From NCBI GenBank assembly GCA_018241685.1, contig JAFEDJ010000009.1, positions 124,001 through 188,000 of the forward strand: 64,000 bases of DNA. Reading direction: 5' to 3'. The notes below the pieces were generated by a model that was given only the letters and a program-made list of their open reading frames with translations, searched no databases and was not told the DNA's origin. The DNA comes from Pseudomonadota bacterium (GTDB taxonomy: Bacteria > Pseudomonadota > Gammaproteobacteria > Burkholderiales > Rhodocyclaceae). This document shows, one piece after another, positions 22,806 to 31,913 of this stretch (position 1 is its first letter; each line of letters starts with the position of its first letter). Both the position numbers and the translations under genes were made by a program.

Positions 22806-23969
22806 TCAGGCTGGCTGGCGGGCGATCAGCGCGGCCAGCCGGGCAAGTCCGCGGTCGATCTCATCCTCGCTGGCGTGGCTGAAGTTGAGGCGCAGCGTGC
22901 CGGTGGCCTCCGGCGCGTCCGGATAGAAGGCCTCGCCGGGCATGAAGGCGACGCTTTCTTCGATGGCTAGCGGCAGCAGTTTGCGGGTGTCGATGCGGCG
23001 TTTCAGCTGCAGCCAGAAGAACAAGCCGCCCTTGGGCACGCTCCAGCTCGCCAGTGCGCCGAAATGGCGTTCCAGCGCCGCGGCAAACAGGTCGCGTTTG
23101 TGGCGGTAGAAATCGGCCAGCCCGGCGAGGCGTTCGGCCCGCGTCGGCGATTCGAGCTGCTGCAGTACCAGCCATTGGCTGAGGCGGTTGCTGTGCAGGT
23201 CGGCGGCTTGTTTAAGGCGCACCAGGTAGGGGAACAGGTCCGCAGAGGCCGCCAGGAAGCCCAGGCGCAGGCCCGGCGCCAGGCTCTTCGAGAAGGAGCC
23301 TTGGTAGATCCATGGGCTGTCCGTCAGCGATGCACACACCGGGCGCCGTTCGCAGGTGTCGTAGACCAGGTCGCGATAGGGATCGTCCTCGAACAGCGGC
23401 ACGCCGGCTTCGTCGCAGGCCGTGGCGAGCGCCTGCCGTTCGGCGGCGCTGTAGCAATACCCGGTGGGGTTCTGGAAGGTCGGGATGGCGTAGGCCAGTG
23501 CCGGTTTGCTGGCGCGGAAGGCGGCGGCGTTGACCTCGGCTGCCGCGAAGGGCACGAAGCGCGCGCCGAAAAAGCGGAACACCTGCAGCGCGGCCAGGTA
23601 CGTAGGCGATTCGACGGCCACCGGCGTGCCTGCATCGACGAACAGCTTGCCGACCAGATCGATGCCCTGCTGGGAGCCGGACAGCACGAGGATGCGCTCC
23701 GGCCCGCAGTCGAGACCGCGGCGGCCGAGTTCTTCGGCGATGCGCGTGCGTAGTTGCGGATCGCCTTCGCTGGCGCCGTATTGCAGCGCCGCGGCAGGCG
23801 CGGCGAGGCCGAGTTCGGGAAAGGTCTCGGCGGCCGGCAGTCCGCCAGCGAAGGAGATCATGCCGGGACGCCCTACGACGGCCAGGATCTCCCGGATCGG
23901 CGACGGGTGCAGATCGTGCACACGGGCGGAAAGGGAGGTTGGCAGGCGCGGGGTAGGGGTGGTCGGCAT
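22806..23969 (-). CDS. PLP-dependent aminotransferase (2-aminoadipate/MocR-like class I fold)
   Basis: 387-residue fold-type I aminotransferase. The PLP lysine is in GSFSKSLAPGLRLGF; the YGASEGDPQLR and NPTGYCYS blocks and the C-terminal LRLNFSH Arg (substrate carboxylate) are present. It most resembles LysN/AadR-type enzymes acting on 2-aminoadipate or branched/aromatic amino acids. There is no N-terminal HTH, so it is an enzyme, not a MocR regulator. GGAG precedes the ATG on the minus strand. It diverges from the MarR gene, with a perfect palindrome 22 bases upstream of its start, so control by that MarR protein is likely. Confidence 0.87.
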   Translation of the reverse strand: MPTTPTPRLPTSLSARVHDLHPSPIREILAVVGRPGMISFAGGLPAAETFPELGLAAPAAALQYGASEGDPQLRTRIAEELGRRGLDCGPERILVLSGSQQGIDLVGKLFVDAGTPVAVESPTYLAALQVFRFFGARFVPFAAAEVNAAAFRASKPALAYAIPTFQNPTGYCYSAAERQALATACDEAGVPLFEDDPYRDLVYDTCERRPVCASLTDSPWIYQGSFSKSLAPGLRLGFLAASADLFPYLVRLKQAADLHSNRLSQWLVLQQLESPTRAERLAGLADFYRHKRDLFAAALERHFGALASWSVPKGGLFFWLQLKRRIDTRKLLPLAIEESVAFMPGEAFYPDAPEATGTLRLNFSHASEDEIDRGLARLAALIARQPA

Positions 23970-23991
23970 GGAAGTCTCCAGAAAGAATTAA

Positions 23992-24006
23992 GTCAATAAT
24001 ATTGAC
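23992..24006. promoter_or_regulatory. Putative MarR operator 1 (perfect palindrome)
   Basis: GTCAATAATATTGAC is a perfect 7-1-7 palindrome 22 bases upstream of the aminotransferase start. The half-sites GTCAA/TTGAC recur in operator 2, centred 45 bases away. Confidence 0.6.
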
Positions 24007-24036
24007 CTATAAATCCTGAGCTTCTTCCGGAATAAT

Positions 24037-24051
24037 GTCAACATGATTGAC
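24037..24051. promoter_or_regulatory. Putative MarR operator 2 overlapping the marR start
   Basis: GTCAACATGATTGAC keeps the GTCAA-5-TTGAC arrangement of operator 1 and contains the marR initiation codon (24043-24045). Binding here would block its own expression. Confidence 0.55.
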
Positions 24052-24477
24052 CTAAATCGCCAGGCTGAGCTCCGCGAGGCCATCGAACTGTTTTATTTCG
24101 CCTACCGGGCCTTCACCGCGCCGCCGGACGACATCCTGGCCCAGCGCGGCCTTGGCCGCGTGCATCACCGCATCCTGTATTTCGTCGGGCGTAATCCGGG
24201 GATCGCCGTGAATGCGCTGCTGACCACGCTGGGCGTCAGTAAGCAAGCGCTGCATGCGCCGCTGCGCCAGCTGGTGGACGATGGCCTGGTGGGGACTGCG
24301 GCAGCCGACAACGACCGGCGCGTGAAGCGCTTGCAGCTGACTGCCGAAGGTGCGGCGCTGGAGGCGCAGCTGTCGGGAACGCAGATGGAGATGCTGGAGA
24401 AGGTTTTCGCCGAGGCCGGCCCGGAGGCCGCCGAGGGCTGGCGCCGTGCGATGGCGGGGCTGGTGAAGGGGGGCTGA
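24043..24477 (+). CDS. MarR-family transcriptional regulator
   Basis: 144-residue winged-helix dimer-type repressor. The HTH is at about 50-75 (PGIAVNALLTTLGVSKQALHAPLRQL), followed by a wing with DGLVGTAAADNDRRVKRLQLT. Divergent from the aminotransferase gene, with two GTCAA-TTGAC sites in the 73-bp gap, so it probably represses both. Only a weak GGAA precedes the start, which itself lies inside a palindrome. The ligand is unknown; an amino or keto acid linked to the aminotransferase is plausible. Confidence 0.85.
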   Translation: MIDLNRQAELREAIELFYFAYRAFTAPPDDILAQRGLGRVHHRILYFVGRNPGIAVNALLTTLGVSKQALHAPLRQLVDDGLVGTAAADNDRRVKRLQLTAEGAALEAQLSGTQMEMLEKVFAEAGPEAAEGWRRAMAGLVKGG

Positions 24478-24523
24478 GGCCGGGGTTCTGAAGGAAAGCC
24501 CGGTTCGTCCCAGATTTCCCCTT

Positions 24524-24543
24524 GCCCGCCGCGGGGGGCGGGC
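24524..24543. terminator. Weak GC hairpin between marR and hpt
   Basis: GCCCGCC / GGCGGGC with a 6-base loop, between the convergent marR and hpt stops. No T-run is visible. Confidence 0.3.
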
Positions 24544-24565
24544 TGGGCGCCGCCCGGTTGGGGGG

Positions 24566-25129
24566 TCAGTGGCCCTTCAGCGCGTAGATGCCCGGTGCGT
24601 TGCGCCAGTAGCCCTTGTAGTCCATACCGCCGCCGAAGAGGAAGCGGTCGGCTACGTCGAGGCCGGTGAAATCGGCGCGCATGCCGGGGTAGGCCTTGCG
24701 ATCGTGAACCTTGTGCACCAGCACTGCCGAGTGCACCTCGCGGGCTCCTTCTTGCTTCAGGTAGTCGATGATCGCGGCCAGCGTGTGGCCTTCGTCGAGG
24801 ATGTCGTCGAGCACCAGCACCGTGCGGTCGCGCAGGTCCTGGGTCGGGCGTACGCGCCAGTCGAGCAGGGTGCCCTGCAGCGCGTGGCCGTAGCGGGTGG
24901 CGTGCAGGTAAGCCAGTTCCAGGGGGAAGGGCAGGCGTGGCAGCAGGCGGCCGGCGAGGATCAGGCCGCCGTTCATCACCACATAGACCAGCGGGTTCTT
25001 GTCCTGCAGGCGGACGGTGATGTCGGCGGCGAGCTGGTTGAGGGCGGCGTCCACTTCGGCCGGTGTGCACAGGCAGTCGGCTTCTTCGCGGGCCCGGCGG
25101 ATTTCCTCGAGGTCGACGGTGGTGGTCAT
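24566..25129 (-). CDS. hpt: Hypoxanthine-guanine phosphoribosyltransferase
   Basis: 187-residue purine salvage enzyme transferring phosphoribose from PRPP to hypoxanthine or guanine. The PRPP-binding loop is VLVLDDILDEGHT; other family features are NGGLILAGRLL near residue 55 and the DFTGLDVADRFLFGGGMDYKGYWRN block at the C-terminus. It lies 16 bases downstream of the YqjK-like gene on the same strand and may be the last gene of that operon. No clear Shine-Dalgarno sequence is seen. Confidence 0.9.
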   Translation of the reverse strand: MTTTVDLEEIRRAREEADCLCTPAEVDAALNQLAADITVRLQDKNPLVYVVMNGGLILAGRLLPRLPFPLELAYLHATRYGHALQGTLLDWRVRPTQDLRDRTVLVLDDILDEGHTLAAIIDYLKQEGAREVHSAVLVHKVHDRKAYPGMRADFTGLDVADRFLFGGGMDYKGYWRNAPGIYALKGH

Positions 25130-25145
25130 GGCAATGGAGGGGCAG

Positions 25146-25430
25146 TCAGGGGATCAGGTTGCGGACGCGACGCAGCAGCTGCCAGCCGAGCCAGCCACGG
25201 CGGGCCCAGCGGATTGCTGCACGGGGGCGGACGACCAGCGTGAACACCGCAAGGCCGCTCAGCAGCGGAGCGTTGTGGCGGGCCCAGCGCAGACCGTCGC
25301 CGATACGGTCGATGCCGTGCAGTACCGGTGTGAAGGCCTGGGCGTGGTGGATCAGCGCGTCGCGTTGTTCGCTGCAGCGGATCTGCAGGCGCTGCTTGCG
25401 CAGCGCGAGTTCGACGAGTTCGGGGTTCAT
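25146..25430 (-). CDS. YqjK-like small protein
   Basis: 94-residue basic protein: an N-terminal helix (NPELVELALRKQRLQIRCSEQRD), a mid hydrophobic segment and an Arg-rich C-terminus (RWARRGWLGWQLLRRVR). This matches the YqjK-like family found behind yqjD and yqjE in many proteobacteria. The start at 25430 overlaps the upstream stop (ATGA). Role unknown; context suggests envelope or ribosome-at-membrane stress functions. Confidence 0.7.
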   Translation of the reverse strand: MNPELVELALRKQRLQIRCSEQRDALIHHAQAFTPVLHGIDRIGDGLRWARHNAPLLSGLAVFTLVVRPRAAIRWARRGWLGWQLLRRVRNLIP

Positions 25431-25810
25431 TCTTTCGGCCGCAGGGCTTCCCGGTCCTGGGCCAGTTCGGCCAGGCTGGAGGCGAACAGGCGCGAGCCGG
25501 CACGCAGCCGCGCAGCGGCCCGGGTGGCGGCCCACACGCCGGCGGCGAACAGCCCGGTGGTGGCGAGGCCGAGAGCCAGCAGGCGGTGGCTGTCCCACAG
25601 CAGCACGGTCAGGAAGGCCAGCAGGAAGACGAAGCCGAAGCCGATGAAGAGCGCGGCGAGCACGGTGTCGAAAAGGAAGCTGCCGGCGCGCAGCTTCTCT
25701 TCCTTCAGCTCGACGGCGAAGAGTTCGAGACGGGTCTGGACGGTGGCCAGACCCGAATCGGCGAGGCCCTTCAGGGACTCGCCGAGGCGCGAGGGCGAGG
25801 AATCGCTCAT
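25427..25810 (-). CDS. YqjE/holin-X family membrane protein
   Basis: 127-residue protein with two adjacent membrane helices (about 45-95, LFDTVLAALFIGFGFVFLLAFL and LALGLATTGLFAAG) between amphipathic ends. It matches the Phage_holin_3_6/YqjE family, housekeeping proteins in spite of the holin name. ATG at 25810 chosen; a TTG two codons earlier is possible. It lies between the YqjD-like and YqjK-like genes. Confidence 0.75.
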   Translation of the reverse strand: MSDSSPSRLGESLKGLADSGLATVQTRLELFAVELKEEKLRAGSFLFDTVLAALFIGFGFVFLLAFLTVLLWDSHRLLALGLATTGLFAAGVWAATRAAARLRAGSRLFASSLAELAQDREALRPKE

Positions 25811-25822
25811 GCGCAACCGGGT

Positions 25823-26131
25823 TTAGCGGCGATTGACCAGCAGGCCCAGCAGGAAGCCGACGCCAGCGGCGACACCGACGGCCTTCCAGGGATTGTCATG
25901 CACGTAGTCGTCGGTGGCGCGGGCAGCGGCCTTGGTCTTCTGCACGACAGCGGCTTCGAGGTCTTGCAGTTTGTACTTGGCGCTGGTGAGGCGGTCGCCG
26001 AGGCGGGCACGGACGTCCGCGACCTTGTCGCCGGCCTGGCCGGCGGTCAGCTTGAGCAGTTCTTCGGTGTCGGCCACTACTGCCTTGAAATCGGTGACGA
26101 GTTTGTCCTTGGTTACTTGTGCGTCGCTCAT
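25823..26131 (-). CDS. DUF883 family protein (YqjD/ElaB-like)
   Basis: 102 residues: a long amphipathic helix (about 1-75) and one C-terminal membrane helix (AVGVAAGVGFLLGLLVNRR). The DNPWKAVGVAAGVG...G(L)LVNRR ending is the DUF883 signature. In E. coli, YqjD and ElaB are tail-anchored proteins that associate with ribosomes in stationary phase (family knowledge). GGGAGAAAA lies ahead of the ATG. First gene of the YqjD-YqjE-YqjK unit. Confidence 0.85.
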   Translation of the reverse strand: MSDAQVTKDKLVTDFKAVVADTEELLKLTAGQAGDKVADVRARLGDRLTSAKYKLQDLEAAVVQKTKAAARATDDYVHDNPWKAVGVAAGVGFLLGLLVNRR

Positions 26132-26240
26132 GGTTTTCTCCCAATGAATGGCGTTATTGAAGATTGGTAAGCAGCTTGGAGGGCTTGTTGTGGCTACTTG
26201 TTCCGGGCTTAGGCTAATCCCAATCGAAGTCCGTGGCAAT

Positions 26241-29200
26241 TCATTCTGGCTGCGCGGTGGGCGCGGAACGGCGCAGGACGCGGGCCAGCCAGGCTTCCAG
26301 GTCGTCCACGTAGGTGTACACGGCGGGTACCACCAGCAGGCTCAGCAGTGTCGAGCTGATCAGGCCGCCGATCACTGCGGTGGCCATCGGCGCGCGGAAG
26401 CTCGGGTCGGCGCCGAGGCCGAGGGCGATCGGCAGCATGCCGGCGCCCATCGCCAGCGAGGTCATGACGATCGGACGGGCGCGCTTGCGGCAGGCGTCCA
26501 CCAGTGCGTCGTGGCGGCTGAGCGGCGTGCCGCTGCGGCCGTGGCGGGCCTCGATGGCGTATTCGACGAGCAGGATGGAGTTCTTGGTGACGATGCCCAT
26601 CAACATCAGGAGGCCGATCAGGGACGGCATCGAGAAGCTGTTGTGGGTGACCAGCAGCGCCACGAAGGCGCCGCCGATGGCCAGCGGCAGGGCCGCCAGG
26701 ATGGTCACCGGCTGCGTGAAGCCGCCGAACAGCAGCACCAGCACCATGTAGATGCACAGCACGCCGATGCCCATCGCCAGCCCGAAGCTGCCGAACAGCT
26801 CCTGCATGACCTCGGTGTCCCCGGAGTCGGCCAGCGTCACGCCGGGCGGCAGCTTGGCCAGGCCGGGCAGGGCCAGGGCTTCCTTGTACACCGAGCCGAG
26901 TTCGCGCTGGCCGAGTTCCACCTCGAGGGTCACGTTGCGGCTACGGTCGAGGCGGTTCACCTGGGCCGGGCCGCTGTCCATCGCGATGTCCGCCACGTTG
27001 ACGAGGAACACCGGGCCGTTCCGGCCAGGCACCTGCAGGCGGCCGATGGCGGCCAGGTCGGCTCGCTCGATGTCCGGCAGGCGCACACGGATCGGCACCT
27101 GGCGGCGCTCCAGGTTGAGTTTGGCGAGGCCGACGTCGTAGTCGCCGGCAGTGGCGATGCGGATCGTGTCGGCGATGGCCTCGGCGGTGACGCCCAGGTC
27201 GGCGGCGCGGGCGAAGTCGGGGCGGATCACCACTTCCGGGCGCACCAGGCTGGCGCTGGAGGTGATGTTGCCGATGCCCTGCAGCGTGCGCAGGTCACGG
27301 GTGGCGGCCTGGGCGGCGACGGCCAGCGTGGCTGGGTCGTCGCTCTTCAGCACCAGCAGCATCTTGACGCCCGAGTCGGCCGGCCCGACGGTGATGCGCA
27401 TGCCGGGCAGCACGGCGAGGCGCTGGCGCATTTCCATCTCGACGGCCTGCTGGTTGCGATGGCGCTGGGTGCGGTGGCTGAGGGTCACCGTGAGCACGGC
27501 GCGGCGCACCTCGGCGGCGGCGCCGGGGTTGAAGCCGTCGCCGGCCGCACCGCCGCCTACCGAGCTGAGCACGGCCTTCACGTCGGGCATCACGGCAAGG
27601 GCCAGGCGGGCCTGCTCGGCGGCGGTCCAGGTTTCCTTCAGCGTGCTGCCGGGTGGGAGCTCCACGTTGACTAGCGTCTGGGCGCGGTCGGCGGGCGGCA
27701 CGAAGCCGGTCGGCAGCAGCGGGATCAGCATTACCGAGCCGACCAGGAAGGCGACCGCGCCGAGCAGGGTCAGGAAGCGGTGGCGCAGGCACCACTCCAT
27801 CGATGCCATGTAGCCGCGCATCAGGCGGCGCTCAGGCACCTCGCCGTGGGCCACGGGCTTCAGGAAGTAGGCCGCCATCATCGGCGTCAGCAGGCGGGCG
27901 ACGACCAGCGAGGCGAGGATGGCCAGCACCGCAGTCCATCCGAACTGCTTGAAGAACTTGCCGGCGATGCCGGCCATGAAGGCGGTGGGCAGGAACACCG
28001 CGACCAGTGCGAAGGTGGTGGCGATGACCGCCATGCCGATCTCGTCGGCGGCCTCCATGGCGGCCTGCAGCGGCGTCTTGCCCATGCGCAGGTGGCGGGC
28101 GATGTTCTCGATCTCGACGATTGCGTCGTCCACCAGGATGCCGACCACCAGCGCCAGCGACAGCAGCGTGACGGTGTTGAGGGTGAAGCCGAACCAGGCC
28201 ATGCCGAGGAAGGTCGGGATCACCGACAAGGGCAGGGCCAGCGCGGCGACCAGGGTGGCACGCCAGTCGCGCAGGAACCACCACACCACCAGCACCGCCA
28301 GCAGCGCCCCTTCGTAGAGGAGCTGCATGGAGCCGTCGAAGTTCTCCTGCACCGGGGCGACGTTGTTGTAGGCGTGGGCGAAATGCACGCCGGGATGGGC
28401 GGCTTCCAGTTCGGCGATGGCCTTGGCGACGCCGTCGGCAACGGTGATCTCGCTGGCACCCTTGGTGCGCGAAACTTCGAAGCCGACCACCGGCTGGCCG
28501 TCGAAGAGGGCTACGGAACGGCGCTCGGCGATGGTGTCGGTGATTTTGGCGATGCGGTCCAGGCGCACGCTGCGTCCTTCGGACAGCGGGATATCGATGG
28601 CGCCCAGCTCGCGGGCGCTGGCCACGGTGGCGATGGTGCGTACGGCCTGCTCGCCGCCGCCCACGTCGCCGCGGCCGCCGGGGGCTTCCTGCTGGGCGCG
28701 GCGCAGCTGGCGGGACACGTCGGCGGCGCTGACGCTGAGGGCGGCCATCCGCTCCGCGTCGAGTTCGATACGCACCTCCCGGGTGACGCCGCCGAGGCGC
28801 TTCACCGCGCCGACGCCCTTGACCGCCAGCAGGCGCCGGGTGACCGTGTCGTCCACCAGCCAGCTGAGGGATTCCTCGTCGTGGGTGTCGGCGCGGATCG
28901 TCCATGCGCCGAGGGGCCGGCCGGCGGTGACGATCTTGGCGACCACCGGGTCGCGCACGTCGGCGGGCAGGTCGGCGCGCACCCGGCTGACCGCGGCGCG
29001 GACTTCGGTCTCGGCCTCGTTGGCGTTCTTCTCCAGCTCGAATTCGATGGCCACCGTGACCTCGCCGTCGAGGATGGTGGTGTGCATGCGCTTGATCTGG
29101 GCGAGGGTCGCGATGCTGTTCTCGAGCTTGCGGGCGACCTCGGTCTCCAGCGTACCGGGGGCGGCGCCGGGCAGGCTGGCCTTGACAGTGACCACCGGCA

Positions 29201-29324
29201 GCTCGATGTCCGGAAAGTCCTGCACGCCGGTGCTCTTGAAGGCCAGCAGGCCGGCCAGGCTGAGCAGGATGAAGAGCAGGATCGCCGGGACCGGGTTGCG
29301 GATCGACAGGGCGGAAAAATTCAT
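26241..29324 (-). CDS. RND efflux pump inner-membrane transporter (AcrB-like)
   Basis: 1027-residue proton-driven antiporter. N-terminal TM1 is IRNPVPAILLFILLSLAGLLAF; the two large periplasmic loops and TM bundles follow the RND plan. The proton-relay aspartates are visible in GILVDDAIVEIEN (TM4), and GxxGxxLxG-type segments are in the second half. It forms a trimer with the adaptor and outer-membrane genes just upstream on the same strand; 10 bases separate it from the adaptor. It is the last gene of the TetR-OMF-MFP-RND operon. Substrates are unknown; AcrB-type drugs or organic compounds rather than metals, since CusA/CzcA metal motifs are not seen. Confidence 0.93.
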   Translation of the reverse strand: MNFSALSIRNPVPAILLFILLSLAGLLAFKSTGVQDFPDIELPVVTVKASLPGAAPGTLETEVARKLENSIATLAQIKRMHTTILDGEVTVAIEFELEKNANEAETEVRAAVSRVRADLPADVRDPVVAKIVTAGRPLGAWTIRADTHDEESLSWLVDDTVTRRLLAVKGVGAVKRLGGVTREVRIELDAERMAALSVSAADVSRQLRRAQQEAPGGRGDVGGGEQAVRTIATVASARELGAIDIPLSEGRSVRLDRIAKITDTIAERRSVALFDGQPVVGFEVSRTKGASEITVADGVAKAIAELEAAHPGVHFAHAYNNVAPVQENFDGSMQLLYEGALLAVLVVWWFLRDWRATLVAALALPLSVIPTFLGMAWFGFTLNTVTLLSLALVVGILVDDAIVEIENIARHLRMGKTPLQAAMEAADEIGMAVIATTFALVAVFLPTAFMAGIAGKFFKQFGWTAVLAILASLVVARLLTPMMAAYFLKPVAHGEVPERRLMRGYMASMEWCLRHRFLTLLGAVAFLVGSVMLIPLLPTGFVPPADRAQTLVNVELPPGSTLKETWTAAEQARLALAVMPDVKAVLSSVGGGAAGDGFNPGAAAEVRRAVLTVTLSHRTQRHRNQQAVEMEMRQRLAVLPGMRITVGPADSGVKMLLVLKSDDPATLAVAAQAATRDLRTLQGIGNITSSASLVRPEVVIRPDFARAADLGVTAEAIADTIRIATAGDYDVGLAKLNLERRQVPIRVRLPDIERADLAAIGRLQVPGRNGPVFLVNVADIAMDSGPAQVNRLDRSRNVTLEVELGQRELGSVYKEALALPGLAKLPPGVTLADSGDTEVMQELFGSFGLAMGIGVLCIYMVLVLLFGGFTQPVTILAALPLAIGGAFVALLVTHNSFSMPSLIGLLMLMGIVTKNSILLVEYAIEARHGRSGTPLSRHDALVDACRKRARPIVMTSLAMGAGMLPIALGLGADPSFRAPMATAVIGGLISSTLLSLLVVPAVYTYVDDLEAWLARVLRRSAPTAQPE

Positions 29325-29334
29325 GGCGTGCCGC

Positions 29335-30471
29335 TCACTTGCTCGGGGCCTGGGGCCCCGGCGCCGTTACCTGGACCAGGTCGCCGTCGTCGAGGAAGCC
29401 GGCGCCGCTGGCCACCACCCGTGCGTCGGCGGGCAGGCCGGAGAGGATCTCGACGCGTTCGCCGTCACGCCGGCCGACCTCGACCTTGGTCTGCACGACG
29501 CGGTTGCCGTCGCCAATGCGGAACACATAGTTGAAGCCGTCGCGCAGGGCTATTGCCTGGCGCGGCAGCGTCAGGCCGCGGCTGGCGGCCAGCGTGAACT
29601 CGCCGCGGGCGAACATGCCGGCCTTGAAGGGGGCGTTGACGCCCTTGCCGGCGGCGGCCGGCAGATCGACGTAGACCAGCGCGTTGCGGCTCTGCACATC
29701 GACGGTGGGGGCCAGCGTGCGCACCGTCCCGGTGACCCGCTCGCCGCCGGGGGCGGTGAGCTGCACCGGCTGGCCGACACGGACGCGGGCCAGCTCGGCG
29801 GCCGGGACTTCGGCCCGCCATTCGAGGCGCTGCTGGCGGATAAGGCGGAACAGTTCCTGGCCCTGGGGCACCACTGCGCCGACGGTGGCGCCGGCGGCGC
29901 GGAAAGAGATCACGCCGTCGTCGCTGGCCACCACGCGGGTGTGGCGCACGCGCAGGTCGGCGCTGGCGAGGCTGGCGCGGGCGGCCTGGCGGCGCGCGTC
30001 GGCGGTGGCCTCGGCGGTCAGGTATTGCTGGATCTGCTGGGGGCTGAGGCCGCCGCTGGCTTCGACCGAACGGGCCCGGGCCGCGTTGGCGCGGGCTTCC
30101 TGTAGCGCGGCTTCCGCTTCGGCGAGGCTGGCGCGGGCCTGGGCCTGTTCGGCGAGGGGGACGTCGGCGGTGAACTCGGCGAGGAGTTCACCGCGCTTGA
30201 CCGGGCTGCCCACATTGACCTTCACGTCGGCGAGACGGAGGCCACCGGATTCGGCGCCGATGGAGGCTTCCTGCCAGGCGGCGACGCTGCCGTTGGCGAC
30301 CAGCCCGCGGGGTAGGTCGCGGCCTTCAGGACTGACGGTGGTGACGGCGAGGGCCGGTTTGGCGGGCCCGGCTGCGGGTTTGGCCGTCTCGGGCGGTGGG
30401 GCTTCCGAGGAGCAGGCGGTCAGCAGGCCGGCCAGCAGGCTGGCCATGAGGGGGGCGCGGAGGGACATCAT
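29335..30471 (-). CDS. RND efflux periplasmic adaptor (membrane fusion protein, lipoprotein)
   Basis: 378-residue HlyD/AcrA-type adaptor. The signal ends in the lipobox LLTACSS, so it is anchored to the inner membrane by lipid. A coiled-coil hairpin (about 95-165, rich in Ala/Arg/Glu) is flanked by lipoyl halves (SIGAESGGLRLADVKVNVGSPV and DDGVISFRAAGATVGAVVPQGQ), followed by beta-barrel and membrane-proximal domains. The start (ATGATG) overlaps the upstream stop. An in-frame extension toward 30903 is a shadow. Confidence 0.9.
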   Translation of the reverse strand: MMSLRAPLMASLLAGLLTACSSEAPPPETAKPAAGPAKPALAVTTVSPEGRDLPRGLVANGSVAAWQEASIGAESGGLRLADVKVNVGSPVKRGELLAEFTADVPLAEQAQARASLAEAEAALQEARANAARARSVEASGGLSPQQIQQYLTAEATADARRQAARASLASADLRVRHTRVVASDDGVISFRAAGATVGAVVPQGQELFRLIRQQRLEWRAEVPAAELARVRVGQPVQLTAPGGERVTGTVRTLAPTVDVQSRNALVYVDLPAAAGKGVNAPFKAGMFARGEFTLAASRGLTLPRQAIALRDGFNYVFRIGDGNRVVQTKVEVGRRDGERVEILSGLPADARVVASGAGFLDDGDLVQVTAPGPQAPSK

Positions 30472-31913
30472 CGGGCGTCGTCCGGGGAGGGAGCTTGAGG
30501 GGTGGCCGTATCGGCGGCGTTCCAGCCGCCACCGATGGCCCGGTACAGGGCGATCCAGGCCGAGGCCCGTTCCTGCTCCCAGCCGGCCACCGTGGTGTCG
30601 GCGGCGAGGAGGGTGCGGCGGGCGTCTTCGAGTTCGAGCAGGCTGGCGAAGCCGGCGCGTTGGCGGGCCTCGGTGGCGCCGTAGGCCTGGCGGTAGCCGG
30701 CGGCTGTGCGGCGTACGTCCGCCTCGCGGGTGGCGGCGGCATCGAGGCGTACGAGGGCTTGTTCGACTTCGCTGACCGCATTGCGCACGGCTTGGCGGTA
30801 GGCCGCTTCGGCGGCAGCGTAGTCGGCGCGGGCGGCCTCCACGTTGGCGGTAATGCGACCGCCGTCGAACAGCGGCATGGCCAGCGTCGGGCTGATCGAC
30901 CAAGTGGTGGCGGACGTGTGCTGGCCGTTGGTGTTAAGGCGCATCGGCGTGAAGAAGCCGGCCAGGGTCAGGCGTGGGTAGCGCTCGGCGGCGGCACTGC
31001 CGATTGCGGCGCTGGCGGCAGCGAGATCCCGTTCGGCGGCGGCAACGTCAGGGCGCTGGGCGAGCAGGCGGGCCGGCAGCGTGTCGATGGCGAAGGCAGC
31101 AGGTGTCGGGAAGCGCCCGCTGGCGGTGGCGAGGCGGCGGCGCAGCTCGGCTTCATCGAGCCCGGTGAGGGCGACCAGGGCCTTGATCTGGCGGTCGCGG
31201 GCGGCGCGCAGGTCGGCCACCGAGGCGGCGCCGTCGGCGGCGCTGGCGCTGGCGAGGGCCACGTCGGCGGGGGCGTTGAAGCCGGCGCTGCCGAGCTTGC
31301 GGGTGAGTTCAAAGGTGGTGGCGCGGGAGGCGGCGTCGGCTTCGGCCTGGGCCAGACGGCGTTCCTGGTAGCGCAGCTGCAGGTAGGCGTCGGCGGTCTC
31401 GGCGGCGACCGACACGCGGGCGGCGTGCCAGCGGGCGGCGCTGGCCGCGAGGCGGGCTTCGGCGCCTTGCTGGTCGCGGGCCAGGCCGCCGAACAGGTCG
31501 ATCTCCCAGTTGGCCATCACGGAGGCTTGGCGGGTGGTCTGGAAGGTGGTCGGGGCGCCGAAGGTGAAGGCCGCACGCTTGGCGGCGATGCTGCCATCAA
31601 CGGTAGGCAGGCCGGCAACGTCGGCTGCCACGGCGGACGCACGGGCCTGGGCGATGCGTGCGCGGGCCTGGGCGAGGCTGGCGCTTTCCCGTTCGGCGGC
31701 GTCGATCAGCTCGGGCAGCAGCGGGTCGTCGAGGCGCCGCCACCAGTCGGTGAGTTCGGCGATCTGGCCGTTGTGGGGCTGCGGGGCCTGCCAGCCGGCG
31801 GGGGCGGGTATTGCAGGCGTCTGGTAGTCGGGGCCTACGCGGGGCAGCACGCTACAGGCAGACAGGCCGAGCAGCGTCAGCAGGGTGGCGGCAGTGTGCT
31901 GGCGCAGGTTCAT
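30468..31913 (-). CDS. Outer-membrane efflux protein, NodT family lipoprotein
   Basis: 481-residue TolC-like trimeric channel. The lipobox LSACS is at about 18-22, then PDYQTPAIPAPAGW typical of NodT members. Two repeated OEP domains carry the periplasmic helical barrel (SASLAQARARIAQARA, and the matching half DYAAAEAAYRQAVRNAVSEVEQAL). Overlaps both neighbours by 4 bases. Completes the tripartite pump. Confidence 0.9.
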   Translation of the reverse strand: MNLRQHTAATLLTLLGLSACSVLPRVGPDYQTPAIPAPAGWQAPQPHNGQIAELTDWWRRLDDPLLPELIDAAERESASLAQARARIAQARASAVAADVAGLPTVDGSIAAKRAAFTFGAPTTFQTTRQASVMANWEIDLFGGLARDQQGAEARLAASAARWHAARVSVAAETADAYLQLRYQERRLAQAEADAASRATTFELTRKLGSAGFNAPADVALASASAADGAASVADLRAARDRQIKALVALTGLDEAELRRRLATASGRFPTPAAFAIDTLPARLLAQRPDVAAAERDLAAASAAIGSAAAERYPRLTLAGFFTPMRLNTNGQHTSATTWSISPTLAMPLFDGGRITANVEAARADYAAAEAAYRQAVRNAVSEVEQALVRLDAAATREADVRRTAAGYRQAYGATEARQRAGFASLLELEDARRTLLAADTTVAGWEQERASAWIALYRAIGGGWNAADTATPQAPSPDDAR

